64,000 nt of DNA from Lucinisca nassula (GCA_963580285.1 OY757011.1:119107874-119171873); one strand, 5' to 3'. Shown: positions 1 to 11,305, numbered from the stretch's first letter. Numbers and translations: made by a program. The notes: generated from the sequence alone by a model not told the origin.

Positions 1-1708
1 TTAAGGGGTGTTAATTTCACGGACTTGTTCACATGATGCCCCATATGTCATAGCTTTTCTGGATCCTTGAGACAAAATATTACATCAACAGTTTTCTCCC
101 ACTACACTCTCGGAAGGGAAAACAAACAAGAACAGTATCCACACTGATCTACACTTTTACAGCCTAAACTGGAAAGAAGCGTGCTTTCATGTTATACCAG
201 TATATAAATACATGTATACATGTATATATTATTCTTTTCAGAACTTTAAGCCACCATCTTTTTACTTCGTAAGTTTTGATATCACACTTGCTTGGCGCCT
301 AGTCATACCTTCTCAGTTCTGTAGAGTAGAATCTTCTTCTATTTTCCTGTGCCAAAATATAACAAAATAAACTAATCAAGAGGCTGCAAAATCAAGCAAC
401 ATTATGCCAAACAATTCTACTTGTTATGCTTTAGCTGGAAAGAAATGCATTGCCTTTCAAATTAAGTGATTAAAAAAGGAAAGGAAATCTGATTATATGT
501 ATTTATCATATGAAGTTGCGTCTGAGAGTGTAATAACGCCATGTAATAAATTCGATAATCCACTAGTGGATTAAATATGCAAATTAGTTAGATAGGCCCC
601 GTAACGTTACATGTACGACGTCCTTAACAACATAGCGTTTACTTATGGCAAAAATTAAACCATCGTGAATATAATGCGTTTTAAACGTCATATGATAAAT
701 AGAATCTTGCATTCATGCTCATGTATTATTGAATTTATTAAACTCGTTGAAGAAAAGGAATTAAATGCTCGGCAAAGTCTCACATTTTATTCCTTTTCTT
801 CAACTCATTTAATAAATTCAATAATACATGAATACTCATGTAAAATCCTCTATATGTGTAAGGCTTTAGAACAAACAGGAGGTTATATGTTGGGCAAAAA
901 TCATCATACCCTATCAACTTTTCAATTAAAATCAAAGTAAATATAAAAATGGATCATGCCTGTGTTCAAATTTGGTCAAGAAAGATCTGGCTTGTGCTAA
1001 ATACTACTGCCATGCACTACTTTTACTCAACTTAACTGAAGTGTATAATGAAGGAAAGATCGAAATGGCAAGAGAAAATCTGCTGAAGTAGTTATTCAAA
1101 AAAAAAAACATGTCCATCTCAATATGCAGAACTCATCTGGTTAATGTAGATTTTTAATCATCCATTTAAATCTTTCAATCAAAATCAGAATTCATCTCAA
1201 TTTAAAACAAATCACCCAATCAAAATCTAAAAGGAAACACCCCATCCATATCAAATGCAAACCATTCTGGGATTATCACTGCAGACCCATTCCTTTTAGT
1301 AAAAAGATAGATGCAGAAATAAAAAAAAATATATATTGTTGCCAAATCTGCAGTTTGCATATCAGTTTCCTACTCCAGTTTAATTAGGCATATCCTGATG
1401 ATCCATTGTTATTCTCTGAGAGATTAGTTGGTAAGTCATTTCCTTTGTTAGATCCAGTTCATATGTTGGTTATTGATGAAAAAGTGTTTATCTTTTGTTA
1501 GTTCAATTTTTAAAGTAGTTATTAATCCTAGTAAAACAGTTTTAGTCAGCATTCATATGAAATATCCTATTATAAAGTATATTCCACTAAACAAACTGTA
1601 ATTGCCCGACACACGAAATATAAGGAAGACGGCACGGCACAGTCAAATCTTAATTTATACACATCCTTATTAGATGATAATGTATGCATGCAGATTCACT
1701 CCATCCAT
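1..1708 (-). other. 3' UTR / downstream region of the PDZ gene
   Basis: No gene is seen downstream of the TAA. Candidate polyadenylation signals on the minus strand are ATTAAA at ~1378-1383 and ~1153-1158 and AATAAA at ~786-791 and ~734-739; none can be preferred from sequence alone. Positions 1-40 (GGGGTGTTAATTTCACGGAC) match the edge of a MITE-like family also seen near 8990, 9650, 39470 and 60890. Confidence 0.4.
711..840. repeat. Long inverted repeat downstream of the stop codon
   Basis: Arms 711-767 and 783-840 are reverse complements over about 48 nt (core ATGTATTATTGAATTTATTA), with a 15-nt loop. If inside the 3' UTR it would form a strong RNA hairpin. A 91-codon frame crossing it (665-940) is a by-product. 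Confidence 0.85.
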
Positions 1709-4700
1709 TTATTTCTTTTGCAACCTTTGAAGTCTAGCTTGAACGCCTCCTTGACTGTCGGTGAATCTGGATCTTCCTGTTCTCCAGGATGGTGCTTTCT
1801 TGTCATTTGATGGTGAACTATCTTTTGATGTTTTTGAATCATTAACTGATTGTTTTGCTTGTGCCTCTTCTGCAGTTGGTGTTGACTCTTTTGTGCCTTC
1901 CTTATTCGAAATTTTATTTTCATTTTTCTGCTCTGTAGAAGCATTCAGAGAGGCCTTTTCATCCTTGTCTGACACCACATTTTCAGATGAATTTTTGTCA
2001 TTGTTAGAATCTTTGGTGTCATCAGATTTTTCAACAACAGTTGTTCGTAATTTTTCGTCAGCATTTGTTTTTATTTCTTCGTTCAGACTGAAACTAAAAT
2101 CAGCCGCTGTAGCATCAGTTTCAACAGTTTTTGTTTCTTGTGCCTCATCTGCCAATCCTATTGTTACATCAGCAACACTTTCTTCATTAATACTGAAATT
2201 CACTTCTGTTGCCGCCTCAGTATTTATGTTTTCTTCACTCAAAACAAGACTAACATTTGCTGCTGCTTCAGAAGTTTCAGCTTCACTTGTAAATTCAATG
2301 TTTGTTGTATCTATAGAAAATTCTACTGAATCCGCTGAAATGGCAACAGACGCATTTACATCATCTTCTAGTTTCACAGTAAAACTTTGGTCTTCCTCTG
2401 TACTAGTTTCTGTACTAGTTTTAACGTCAGTACCAGAATCTACTATAACTTCGCTTTGGGAAGTTTCTTTTGGTACAGAACTGTCAACAGCTAGATTGGT
2501 TTCAATCTCTGTTGTTCTGTCTTCATTTTCAGAGGACTGTGCAGATATATTTTTAAGCTCATCTTCTACGGCTTTAGTTATAGAAAGCTCTTCGCTTACT
2601 TCCATTTGTGATTTCTCAGGAATATCTACCTTCTCAACAGGCCCTTTCTCAGGAAGAGGCTCAGAGCTCATATTTAAACTAAAGTCAGCTTCTGCAGTTG
2701 CAGTTTCGCTATTTTCTGCAGCCATTTCTTGCACTAGTTTCACATTTTGCTCATTTAAGATTTTGTTTTCATTTGTTAATTCTTTTATATCTGTAGATGG
2801 TTCTTCAACTGTTAGTTCTGAATGTGTTTCTGGTGCAGCTGGGGCCTGTACGTTTGCACTGAGGGAAGGTTCTTCTGGAACTCTTTCTGTGCTTGCAGTT
2901 TGCAGATTTCCAATCTCAGAACTACCTTGCTGTTCCTCATTTGGAACCTCGGCAAATTTATTTTCAGTTATTTCCTTGGCTGATACATCTTGGTTGAGCG
3001 TCACTCCCTCCATTTCAACAACCGCAATAGGTGGTTTTACAACTTCGTTCGCATTCTGGCGTGCCTTTACTTCGGTCTTCAACTCCTCTCTTTGAACTTC
3101 ATATACATTCTGTTCTTCCTCGTGTTTAGTTTTAATTTCAGTTTCAACAATCGCAACAGGTGGTTTTACTACATCGTTAGCATTCTGTTGTGCCTTTGCT
3201 TCGGCCTTCAACTCCTCTCTTTGAACTTTATGTACACTCTGTTCATCCTCTTGTTTAGTTTCAATTTCCGTTCCAACAATCGCAACAGGTGGTTTTACTA
3301 CTTCGTTAGCATTCTGTTGTATCTTTACTTCGGCCTTCAACTCCTCTCTTTGAACTTTATGTACACTCTGTTCATCCTCTTGTTTAGTTCCAATTTCCGT
3401 TCCAACAATCGCAACAGGTGGTTTTACTACTTCGTTAGCATTCTGTTGTGCCTTTACTTCGGCCTTCAACTCCTCTCTTTGAACTTTATGTACACTCTGT
3501 TCATCCTCTTGTTTAGTTTCAATTTCTGTTCCAACAATCGCAACAGGTGATTTTACTACTTCGTTAGCATTCTGTTGTACCTTTACTTCGGCCTTCAACT
3601 CCTCTCTTTGAGCTTCATGTACAATCTGTGAAGCTGATGAAACCGTTTTGGTTCCTACGGTTATTTTGTCGACTTGTGTATTTGGACATTTCTCTAGTGT
3701 TGCTTCATTTCTTGTTGGCCTAATGCGTCGTTGAAGATTTGCTGGCTCGTTTGTCTGTTCTTTAGAAACAACAGCTGCTGGAACAACTACCGAGGGTGCC
3801 TTTTCTAATTGCATTATTGTTGTAGTTTGTTGCACTGGTGGTCTTGGTTGTTGATTAGCAGCTGGTGCCTCGGATGGGGGTCGTTGTGATGTCCTTTGAG
3901 TTTGCATCACCACTGCATTATGCTGTACCACCGCAGGTGATAGAGAAGGAAGATTTTGTGAAAAGCGTTGTGTTTGTGTAAAATTTGCATTATAATTCAG
4001 CTGTTGTGGTTGTTGGTGCATTGTTATTGCTTGGGTGTGTGTAGTTTGTTGCACTGGTGGTCTTGGTTGTTGATTAGTAGCTGGTGCCTCGGATGGGGGT
4101 CGTTGTGATGTCCTTTGAGTTTGCATCACCACAGTATTATGCTGTACCACCGCAGGTGATTGAGAAGGAAGATTTTGTGAAAAGCGTTTTGTTTGTGTCA
4201 TATTTGCATTATAATTCAGCTGTTGTGGTTGTTGGTGAATTGTAATTGCTTGGGTGTGCACCGATGGTGCATTATGTTGCACAATATGTGTTTGCTGAAT
4301 ATTAATAGGTACTTGGGCTGGAGACCCTTGTGGTACTCTTTGTGCATGTACCATATGTGCACCATGTAAATCATGATGCGCTGGTGGTTGATGTTGGATG
4401 TATGCCGAAGTTTGAGAATGAGAACCTTGTACTACTTTTGGGGTCTGCGTGACAGCAGCATTATATTGCGTTTGTGGTTGATGTTCATTTGGAATAGTTT
4501 TGATAACCATTGGTTTTCTACCTTGAACGTTTGGTGACAGGATACTGTCGGTTACGCTTACGTTATCAGACATTAATTTATATTGTGGTTCTGCAGTTCC
4601 ATTTTCTATCGGTGGTCTTTGACGCGGAGCCGACTTTACACCTTCATACTTTTTAGCAGCGACTATTTCACAAGGTTCCTTCCCTCCCCGCGACTCTTTG

Positions 4701-5042
4701 AGCCTTCGTGACTCGTCATATTCATCAACGCCGTAGTACTCAGCTCTGTCTCTGTAAGGCGACATGCCTGGAGAAGTGAAATTTCTAGGGTGCGTTTCAC
4801 TTAACTCTTCCCTTCTCCTCTTTCCTTCATTATATGCTCTGACGACTATCATTTCCCCCGGGATAGCACCCGAGGGTGTGAATGTACCTTCATCAGCCTC
4901 TTCAATACTGAGAGATTGTTGTATGATTTTAAATGACCTTGACTGGACGTTTGGATTGGTGTACCCCCTGTACTCTGTTGATTCTTCAACCAGCTGACTG
5001 TGAGAATCAACGTTGTCTCTGTGAGGAATTTGGACAGCTTGT
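1709..5042 (-). CDS. Coding exon 3: long low-complexity tail of PDZ protein
   Basis: The terminal exon encodes residues 89-1199 and ends in TAA at 1709-1711. The acceptor is TTATTCTCTTTTCCAG (AG at 5043-5044). Residues about 120-148 (VQSRSFKIIQQSL, then acidic residues, then TPSG) match the motif between PDZ and LIM in PDLIM1-type proteins (QSTSFLVLQEIL, ESEE, PSG), part of the region catalogued as DUF4749. Further on: a Q/H-rich stretch (~200-500) with two 73-residue repeats; a Lys/Glu/Val-rich array of five 43-residue repeats (~567-781); a long acidic Ser/Thr/Glu segment (~780-1150) with scattered FSLN/FSIN-like motifs; and a basic C terminus (SWRTGRSRFTDSQGG, QARLQRLQKK). There is no LIM, SH3, kinase or transmembrane segment. 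The tail is probably intrinsically disordered. Function is inferred only from the PDZ and the linker motif; the tail itself I do not recognise. Confidence 0.88.
2990..3622 (-). repeat. Five 129-bp in-frame coding repeats in exon 3
   Basis: The string CCTCTCTTTG (plus strand) recurs at 3085, 3214, 3343, 3472 and 3601, exactly 129 bp apart. Each unit encodes 43 residues: QREELKAEVK, then QQNANEVVKPPVAIV, then GTEIETKQEDEQSVHKV. The first and last units are the most diverged, as expected for an array growing from its middle. The alternating charged helix-like part and VVKPPVAIV part recall PEVK-type elastic repeats; that comparison is my inference. Confidence 0.92.
3821..4258 (-). repeat. Two 219-bp in-frame coding repeats in exon 3
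   Basis: Two adjacent 73-codon units (residues ~351-423 and 424-496) start HTQAIT and run through QQPQQLNYNAN, FSQNLPS, SPAVVQHN, VVMQTQRTSQRPPSEAPA and NQQPRPPVQQT. They are nearly identical at DNA level, so the duplication or a gene-conversion event is recent. Composition is Gln/Pro/Thr-rich with no cysteine. Confidence 0.9.
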
Positions 5043-5270
5043 CTGGAAAAGAGAATAAATGTAAGAATGTCACCACTGCACATATGTTTATTCAACATCG
5101 CACCAACGACGGTCGTTGCATCGACTTTGATACGACGTTGCCTACACGTTGGCGATTTAAGTTCTACATTTAAGTATGAAGTGTTTATAACTAGACAACG
5201 AAGAAAACATACAGTTGAAATTAAAAAATAATAATAACTAGATCAGCAGTCGACCGTATACCATCGCAAA

Positions 5271-6199
5271 TACCCGCTTTTTCTATGAATAACACTAATG
5301 ACTATGTATTAGCTAGCAAAAACTACATGTAAGGTAAAAAAAAGTTGCAAAGAACATTCTAACTGATAAGCAAAGTTTCAGAAGTGTAACTCTTAAAGTT
5401 TAGAAGATATGGCAAAGTCATACTTTTTGACCTTTGACCTCGGGGTTATGTTGGGGTCCACCTAAAGTATCCCAATTTATTCTATATTCCAACAGCCATC
5501 CAATAACCAAGTTTCAGAAGTGTAACTCCAATAGTTTAGGGGATATGGCAAAGTCATACTTTTTGACCTTTGACCTTGGGGTCGAGGTCACACCAAATGT
5601 AGCCCAACATATTCTATATTCCAAGAAGCATCTAATAAGCAAAGTTTCAGAAGTGCAACTCCAATAGTTAAGGAGATATGGCAAATCATAATTTTTGACC
5701 TTTGACCTTGGGGTCATGTTGAGGTCAATGTCACACCAAAAGTATCCAAATTTATTCTTTATTCCAAGGGCCATCCAATAACCAAAGTTTCAGAAGTGTA
5801 ACGCTAATAGTTTAGCAGATATGGCAAAATCATACTTTTTGACCTTTGACCTTGGGGTCAAGGTCACACCAAACGTAACCTGACATATTTTATATTCCAA
5901 GGACCATCCAATAAGCGAAGTTTCAGTAGTGTAACTCCAATAGTTTAGGAGATATGGCAAATCATAATTTTTTACCTTTGACCTTGAGGTCATGTTGAGG
6001 TCAAGGTCACAAAAAGTTGCCCACTGCCATCTACATTCCATGTACTATCCACATGCAAAGTTTCAAAAGTGTAACTTCAGTTGCTGCAGAGGAGATCCAT
6101 TTAAAAGAAACGTGACGGACGGACGGACAGACGGACTGACGCCGGACTCAACTGTGGTACGAAAACAATATACCCGATTTTTCTTCGAAAAAGCGGGTA
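5271..6199. mobile_element. Satellite-bearing element with 13-bp TIRs
   Basis: It starts TACCCGCTTTTTC (5271-5283) and ends GAAAAAGCGGGTA (6187-6199), a perfect terminal inverted repeat. Inside are five units of about 132-144 bp containing GATATGGCAAAGTCATACTT followed by TTTTTGACCTTTGACCTTGG, and then a GGACGGACGGACAGACGG block at ~6114-6136. It has no coding capacity. It lies 230 bp upstream of exon 3. Confidence 0.85.
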
Positions 6200-6427
6200 T
6201 AATAATAAAAAAGACGTTTTCTTAATCTTTTTACCCACAGCCTTACTTACCGCCGGAATCCTGAAACGTTGCATTGTCGGTTTAATTCACTTTATATATA
6301 TGGCATTGCCACTGTAATTCAATTCATCGACCAATCATGTGGACTCCTTAGCGGATTAAAGGTAAAATTCGAAAATCGAAAATATGGAAACTGTAGCATT
6401 TCTTTTCTTTCTTTTTCTTTTCTTTCT

Positions 6428-6595
6428 GTTAGAAGCCTCCATGGTGCAGTGGTTACGCTACTCGCCTTGTAAACCAGGGATCGCAGGATCGATCCCGGGC
6501 TTCTCCAGACTTTCGGATGAGTCTTTAAACCGAGGTCCCGTCTCCGTATGACCTTAGCTGTTGGTGGGACGTAAAACTAAAACTCACTCACTCTT
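6428..6595 (+). mobile_element. tRNA-derived SINE, type C
   Basis: The tRNA-like head has an A-box-like TGGTGCAGTGGTTACGC and a B-box GGATCGATCCCGGGC. It is followed by TTCTCCAGACTTTCGGATGA, CCGTCTCCGTATGACC, and the end GGTGGGACGTAAAACTAAAA. Related copies lie at 37651 and 49222. It is not a functional tRNA: no acceptor stem is formed. Confidence 0.8.
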
Positions 6596-6669
6596 TTCTT
6601 TCTGCACTGGTTTCCTATACGTTGCCTTCGTTGTCTGTCGGTGTGAGTGCATATAACTTGAGGAAAGAA

Positions 6670-7381
6670 AATACAGTGAAACTTCGATAACTCGAACACT
6701 GATAGTTTACCGTGGCTATTTCGAACTAGTTCTGGTGTCCATTGAGAATATTTCCCAAAGCTCCAGATATCCATATACAGTGGAACTTCAATGGCTCGAA
6801 CACCTTTGGGATCTCGAAAATCTGTTCGAGACTGGGGTAGTTCGAGCCACTGAGGTTACTCTCAGGAGGCATAGCGAGATACTTTTAGACATCTTTTCGG
6901 TGATCTATAATGAAAATGTATGCTGTGTGTACTCATTAGAATCGCCTCATCGAGGCGATTCTAATGAGTACACACAGCATACATTTGCAAGATAAAAGAC
7001 TAAATTCTCCTTAATTTATCCCCCACTATGTCTTATGTAGAGGATTTCGCTAGGGGCTCGAGAATGGATTCGACACATCCATGGTAAACGAGCCATCGGT
7101 GTTCGAGCCATCGAAGTTCTACTGTATTTAGGGTAATATGCCGATTTTTTTTTCTCATTTTATTCTTGAAAAGGTATGATGTATGTACTCATTAGAATCG
7201 CCTCAATGAGGCGATTCTAATGAGTACACACAACATACCTTTATTTTATAGAAGACCTTAAAGATATCCTTATGCCTCATGACCTGGCACTATGAGTAAA
7301 CCTCAATAATTCGAACTACGCCTACCTCGAACAAATTTTCATGGTCCCAGAGGTGTTCGAGTTATTGAAGTTCGACTGTAC
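6670..7381. mobile_element. Composite palindromic MITEs with two perfect hairpins
   Basis: Ends are of the type CAGTGAAACTTCGATAACTC and its inverse (GAAGTTCTACTGTA at ~7113-7126; GAAGTTCGACTGTA near 7380). Two almost perfect hairpins sit inside: 6914-6986 (36-nt arms, centre CCTCATCGAGG) and 7172-7240. Both share GTACTCATTAGAATCGCCTC. Fragments of the same family occur at 11070-11110, 28065-28130, 29395-29430, 45175-45357 and 48965-49020. Confidence 0.75.
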
Positions 7382-7415
7382 ATTTTGTTTCACAAGATAT
7401 TTGGAGTGCTCAATA

Positions 7416-7885
7416 TTAACCCTTATCCCACTAAATGAATAATTTAGCCCCACTCACTTCTGACTTTGACCCAATCATATTACTTGATCATCACGAAAAC
7501 ACGCCTATATAATTTTGGCCCACTTGAACCCCAATTTATAGAGTAAAACTGGGGTTTACAGGGAAAAAACCTTATTTTTCATATTTCTGCTCTAAAATAT
7601 AGATTGTTGGTACTCGTTGGAACCGCCTCGATGAGGCGGTTCTAACGAGTACCCACAATCTATATTTTGAGCAGAAAGAAGAAAAATATCATATTTTTTT
7701 TCCATCTTAAAATTTTCGTTTTTTCGGCGGTAAAGTTTACAGTGTATTTGTATGGGAGTGTTTTCATAATGTGTAATTTATTCCCGCAATTCACAAACGT
7801 GTAGATCGTGATTCAGAAGCCATCTAATCTGAATCTACACTGTTTGCAAAGAAGGGATTGTCGTGAACAGCGGGCTAAGGGTTAA
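7416..7885. mobile_element. TTAACCC MITE, split by a second MITE
   Basis: The outer ends TTAACCCTTATCCC and GGGCTAAGGGTTAA match the intact 184-bp copy at 14949-15132. The sequence is broken between TTACTTG and TGTAATTTATTC by the element at 7489-7771. Confidence 0.85.
7489..7771 (+). mobile_element. Foldback MITE, CGAAAACACGCC family, copy A
   Basis: TIR-like ends ATCACGAAAACACGCCTATA and GTGTTTTCATAATG flank a palindromic core: GTACTCGTTGGAACCGCCTC mirrored around 7630. GGGGTTTACAGGG on the left and TCGGCGGTAAAGTTTACA on the right mark orientation. No reading frame is present. Confidence 0.85.
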
Positions 7886-8036
7886 CGTCACCTACAGCTG
7901 ATGATGGGGGAATGAGTGGTAGCCGTAAACTAGCGAGTCTGGCCCAGAAAAACTTGTATACATATGTACACTCCATATTTTTCAGTTCTGTGGTGTATTC
8001 CTTGCTTCCAAAGGATAACCATTATACAGAACATAT

Positions 8037-8270
8037 TTAAGGGGAATGGGTACATCTTCAGGGGAGGCAACTCCTGCAAAAGTGTTTTTGTCTCCCATGT
8101 CAATAGGGGTCAACTCTTAAATGAAAGACTTTGCTCCTAAGGAGCAAATTCTTTCACTTAAGCGTTGACCCCCTTTTCCATGGGACAGAGCTAATGGAAA
8201 AAAGACGGAGTACCGAAAGTTGTCTCCCTTTGAAAAATGCTCGGTGTTCCCATTCCTTTATAGGTATATC
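8037..8270. mobile_element. piggyBac-like palindromic MITE
   Basis: It begins TTAAGGGGAATGGG and ends in its imperfect inverse (CCCATTCCTTTA). The centre is a hairpin around TTGCTCCTAAGGAGCAA flanked by GGGGTCAACTCTTAAA-type arms. Other copies are at 26713, 32352 and 44913; the 44913 copy keeps TTAA at both ends. TTAA targets are characteristic of piggyBac. Confidence 0.75.
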
Positions 8271-8461
8271 ATTATGTCTGTAAAGGCTTTCAAATACCGT
8301 GAAACAGTATAGACACTTTAGAGCATGCCATATCGGCGCTGATACGACATTGCGTTTACGTTGGGTGCATGCTGGGTTGAGCGTTGTATATGTATTCGGT
8401 ATGCAATACCTCATTGACATTGACACACAATGACATGTTGTTACTATATAGTTTCAAAATT

Positions 8462-8652
8462 ATCATACGCTGACTCTTAATCATTAGGTCTCTTACCGCT
8501 GTGGGTTCGAGCCTCGCTCGGGTCATATGTGAGACGCCAAGTTCTGCAACGGATGGTCAGGTGGTTTTTCTCCGGGTACTCCGGTTTTCGCCCCTCTGAT
8601 TACCGGTCGGCTCGATATGAGTGAAATAAGCTTGAAAGGGCCGTAAAACCAA
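8462..8652 (+). mobile_element. tRNA-derived SINE, type B (5'-truncated)
   Basis: It starts inside the tRNA-like head (GACTCTTAATCATTAGGTCT, B-box GGGTTCGAGCCTC) and continues through GTGAGACGCCAAGTTCTGCA, TTTTTCTCCGGGTACTCCGG, GGTCGGCTCGATATGAGT and GGGCCGTAAAACCAAAA. Other copies: 13334-13450 (-), 13850-14005 (+), 17203-17388 (-), 42573-43040 (+, split) and about 59895-59970 (-). Confidence 0.8.
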
Positions 8653-9051
8653 AAAAAAAAAATCAAAATTATTATATGGTATATAACTGACATCTAAATA
8701 TCGGGATGCTAAACCGTCTAATTGTACTTTTAAGTCGACTTGTAAAACCTGATTAGAAGCCGAGCTTGTGTTTTTAACAGTAAAGACTGGCTTTCCCAGC
8801 GTGTTAGAATAGTGATTTGGGGATACATTTCCGTAGTCATGAAAATTTAATTCATTTTAAACCAAAATCACATTGTATGTGTACATTTATAAGAACGCCC
8901 ATCCGGCGGCTGATCGGTTGAGGCAAAAGGGTCTACAAATGAACATTTTGACTGATAATTATTCAGCGCTTCATCCGCATGTAACTCACTTCACGGACCT
9001 GTTCACGTGATGTGCTGCCAGCACAGTCCATATAGCATCCGGTGATACATT

Positions 9052-9086
9052 GTAAGTCGACATAAAAGCAGAAAATGTCGACTTAC
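9052..9086. repeat. Short perfect inverted repeat
   Basis: GTAAGTCGACAT (9052-9063) is mirrored by ATGTCGACTTAC (9075-9086) over an 11-nt loop, immediately before the ~270-bp tandem array. Confidence 0.85.
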
Positions 9087-9123
9087 TATCTCGTCTATCG
9101 GATGGAATTTATATGCCACCGTA

Positions 9124-10660
9124 CAAAATAAATCAACTTGCAAAATAAATCAACATGCAACATAAATCAGTTTGCACTTTATCAAACAAATCATTTCAGA
9201 ACGTGTGTCAAAATTCACCAAAAAATGCTACTTTTTCACTACAGAACGCTAAAACAACATTTGAGCCAGGAGAAACGAAAACGCGTCTCCACACATTTGC
9301 GACCAGAGAAGACCCGAGTTGTATTCAGTGTTTTGATTGACATACTTTGACACCTCTTATTACCGTATACCAGCAGAACTGAGTTGCAAAATAAATCAAC
9401 ATTACAATAACACACCCGTGCGACATAGTGCATTTTTCACATTTCCAAAATGGCTACTTTTCTGATGAAAATCCGTGATACTTTTGTTATTTTTACTTCC
9501 AACATAGGTTGTGAGTGCTCGTTAGAACCGCCTCAGTGAGGCGGTTCTAACGAGTACCCACAGCCTATGTCTTGGAGCAGAAATAAGAAAAACAATGTAC
9601 ACCCCCGTAAACCGCAGTTTTCTCTATAAAGTGGGCTTTAGGGGGTGTTCATTTCACGGATATATTGGCGTGATGACTTGAAAATAAATCAACTTGCAAC
9701 ATAAATCAGTTTGCACTTTTTCAGACAAATCATTTCAGAACGTGTACCTAAATTCACACCGTGGCAAAAAAATGTTGTTTTTTTCTTTCACTACAGAACA
9801 CTAAAACAACATTAATTTGAGCCAGAAGAAACGAAAACGCGTCTCCACACATTTGCGCACAGCGATGACCGAGTTGTATTCCGTGTTTTCATTGACATAT
9901 TTTGACACCTCTTATAACTGTATACCAGCAGTACTAAGTTGCAAAATAAATCAACTTGAAAATAAATCAACTTGCAACATATATCAGTTTGCACTTTCTC
10001 AGAAAAATCATTTCAGAACGTGTACCTAAATTCACACACAAAAAAAAATGTTATTCACTACGGGACGCCAAAACAACATCTGAGCCAGGAGAAACGAAAA
10101 CGCATCTCTACACCTTTGCGCACAGCATAGACTAGGAGTTGTATTCGGTGTGCAATGCCTCATTTTTATTGACATATTTTGACACCTCGTATACCTTAAA
10201 CTAGCAGCACTGAGATGCAAAATAAATCAACTTGCAAAACAAATCAACTCGCAACATAAATCAGTTTGAACTTTCTGAACTTTCTCAGACAAATCATTTC
10301 AGAACGGGTACCTAAATTCACAAAAAAATGTTATTCATTACAGAACGCTAAAACAACATTTGAGCCAGGATCTCTACACATTTGCGCACAGCATAGAGTA
10401 CGAGTTGTATTCGGTGTGCAATGCCTCATTTTCATTGGCATACTTTGACACCTCTTATACCTTATACCAGCAGCACTGAGTTGCAAAATAAATCAACTTG
10501 CAAAATAAATCAACTTGCAACATAAATCAGTTTGCACCGTCTCAGACAAATCATTTCAATTCACAAAAATGCTACTTTTTTCACTACAGAATGCTAAAAA
10601 AACAACATCTGACCAACAAGAAGCGAAAACGCGTCTTCACACACTGTTTGCGCACAGCGA
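9124..10660. repeat. Five ~270-bp tandem units, interrupted once
   Basis: CATAAATCAGTTTGCAC-like sites fall at 9161, 9700, 9978, 10255 and 10521. Spacing is 266-278 bp except for the first gap (539 bp). Units carry AAAATAAATCAACTTGC, CATTTCAGAACGTGTACC, GAGCCAGGAGAAACGAAAAC and TTGACATATTTTGACACCTC. Several 60-70 codon frames recur with the units and are not genes. Confidence 0.88.
9396..9680. mobile_element. Foldback MITE inserted in the 270-bp array
   Basis: It accounts for the extra ~265 bp in the first spacing. The core palindrome at 9505-9573 (GTGCTCGTTAGAACCGCCTC mirrored) and GAGCAGAAATAAGAAAAA match the CGAAAACACGCC family core. The right edge is GGGGTGTTCATTTCACGG, as at the start of the window. 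Confidence 0.7.
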
Positions 10661-11149
10661 AGACTCGGATTAGACTGCGCGGACGCGCAGGCTAACCAGT
10701 CTTCGCTACGCGCTGAGAGTTAATGGAGCCAGAGAAGGTTGTGTTTCAAAGTGGTTTTAATCTTCTCATCTAAAGAGCTATTTTCATTTATCGCGGCGCT
10801 CTTGGCACAACAATAGTTAAATTACCTCCAAGGTTACATTGAGTGGGATGTAAGTAAGTTTCTTGGCAAGGAAAGCAGGCATAAAAGTTCGCAGAAATCA
10901 TGTGTTAATCTCGAGTAATTTGCTAAACGAGACGGAAAAGTGATTCTACAAACTTCCACGTGTAACAACTGTGCTGTGCTGTGCTGACGCTTACGGTTTT
11001 TGTTTGTTTAATTAGATTGAAAGAACTCAGACGATCAATGTACATTAACTGATAAGATATCAACTGTGAGAAGTCGATAACTCGAACACTAATGGCTCGT
11101 TTACCATGGCTGATTCGAACTCGTTTTTGAGTACATAGGAAATTCTTCC

Positions 11150-11305
11150 CGCATATACAAATACATTATAAACTTTACCGCCGAAAAATCGATCTTTTAG
11201 ATGAAAAATTGTGACAATTTTCTTAGAAAAATAAGGTTTACCCCTGTATATAAAAGTGGGGTTCAAGGGGGGTCAAAATTATATAGGCGTGTTTTCGTGA
11301 TGCAT
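11150..11305 (-). mobile_element. CGAAAACACGCC MITE, core-deleted copy
   Basis: It has AACTTTACCGCCGAAAAATC on the left and GGGGTTCAAGGGG, then TATATAGGCGTGTTTTCGTG, on the right. The palindromic core is missing. Confidence 0.7.

Noticed and set aside
1696..1944. 82-codon minus frame overlapping the end of exon 3
   Set aside because: Another frame of the real coding exon.
1761..3095. 444-codon plus-strand reading frame opposite exon 3
   Set aside because: It is the mirror of the repeat-rich coding exon; its Ser/Phe-rich composition is what the complement of Glu/Thr/Lys codons gives. No domain.
2990..3550. 186-codon plus-strand frame with repeating NNRNRWFYY pattern
   Set aside because: The pattern is the complement of the 129-bp repeats of exon 3.
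1709..5042. LIM domains in the tail of the PDZ protein
   Set aside because: Looked for CxxC/HxxC patterns; only two cysteines are present in the exon.
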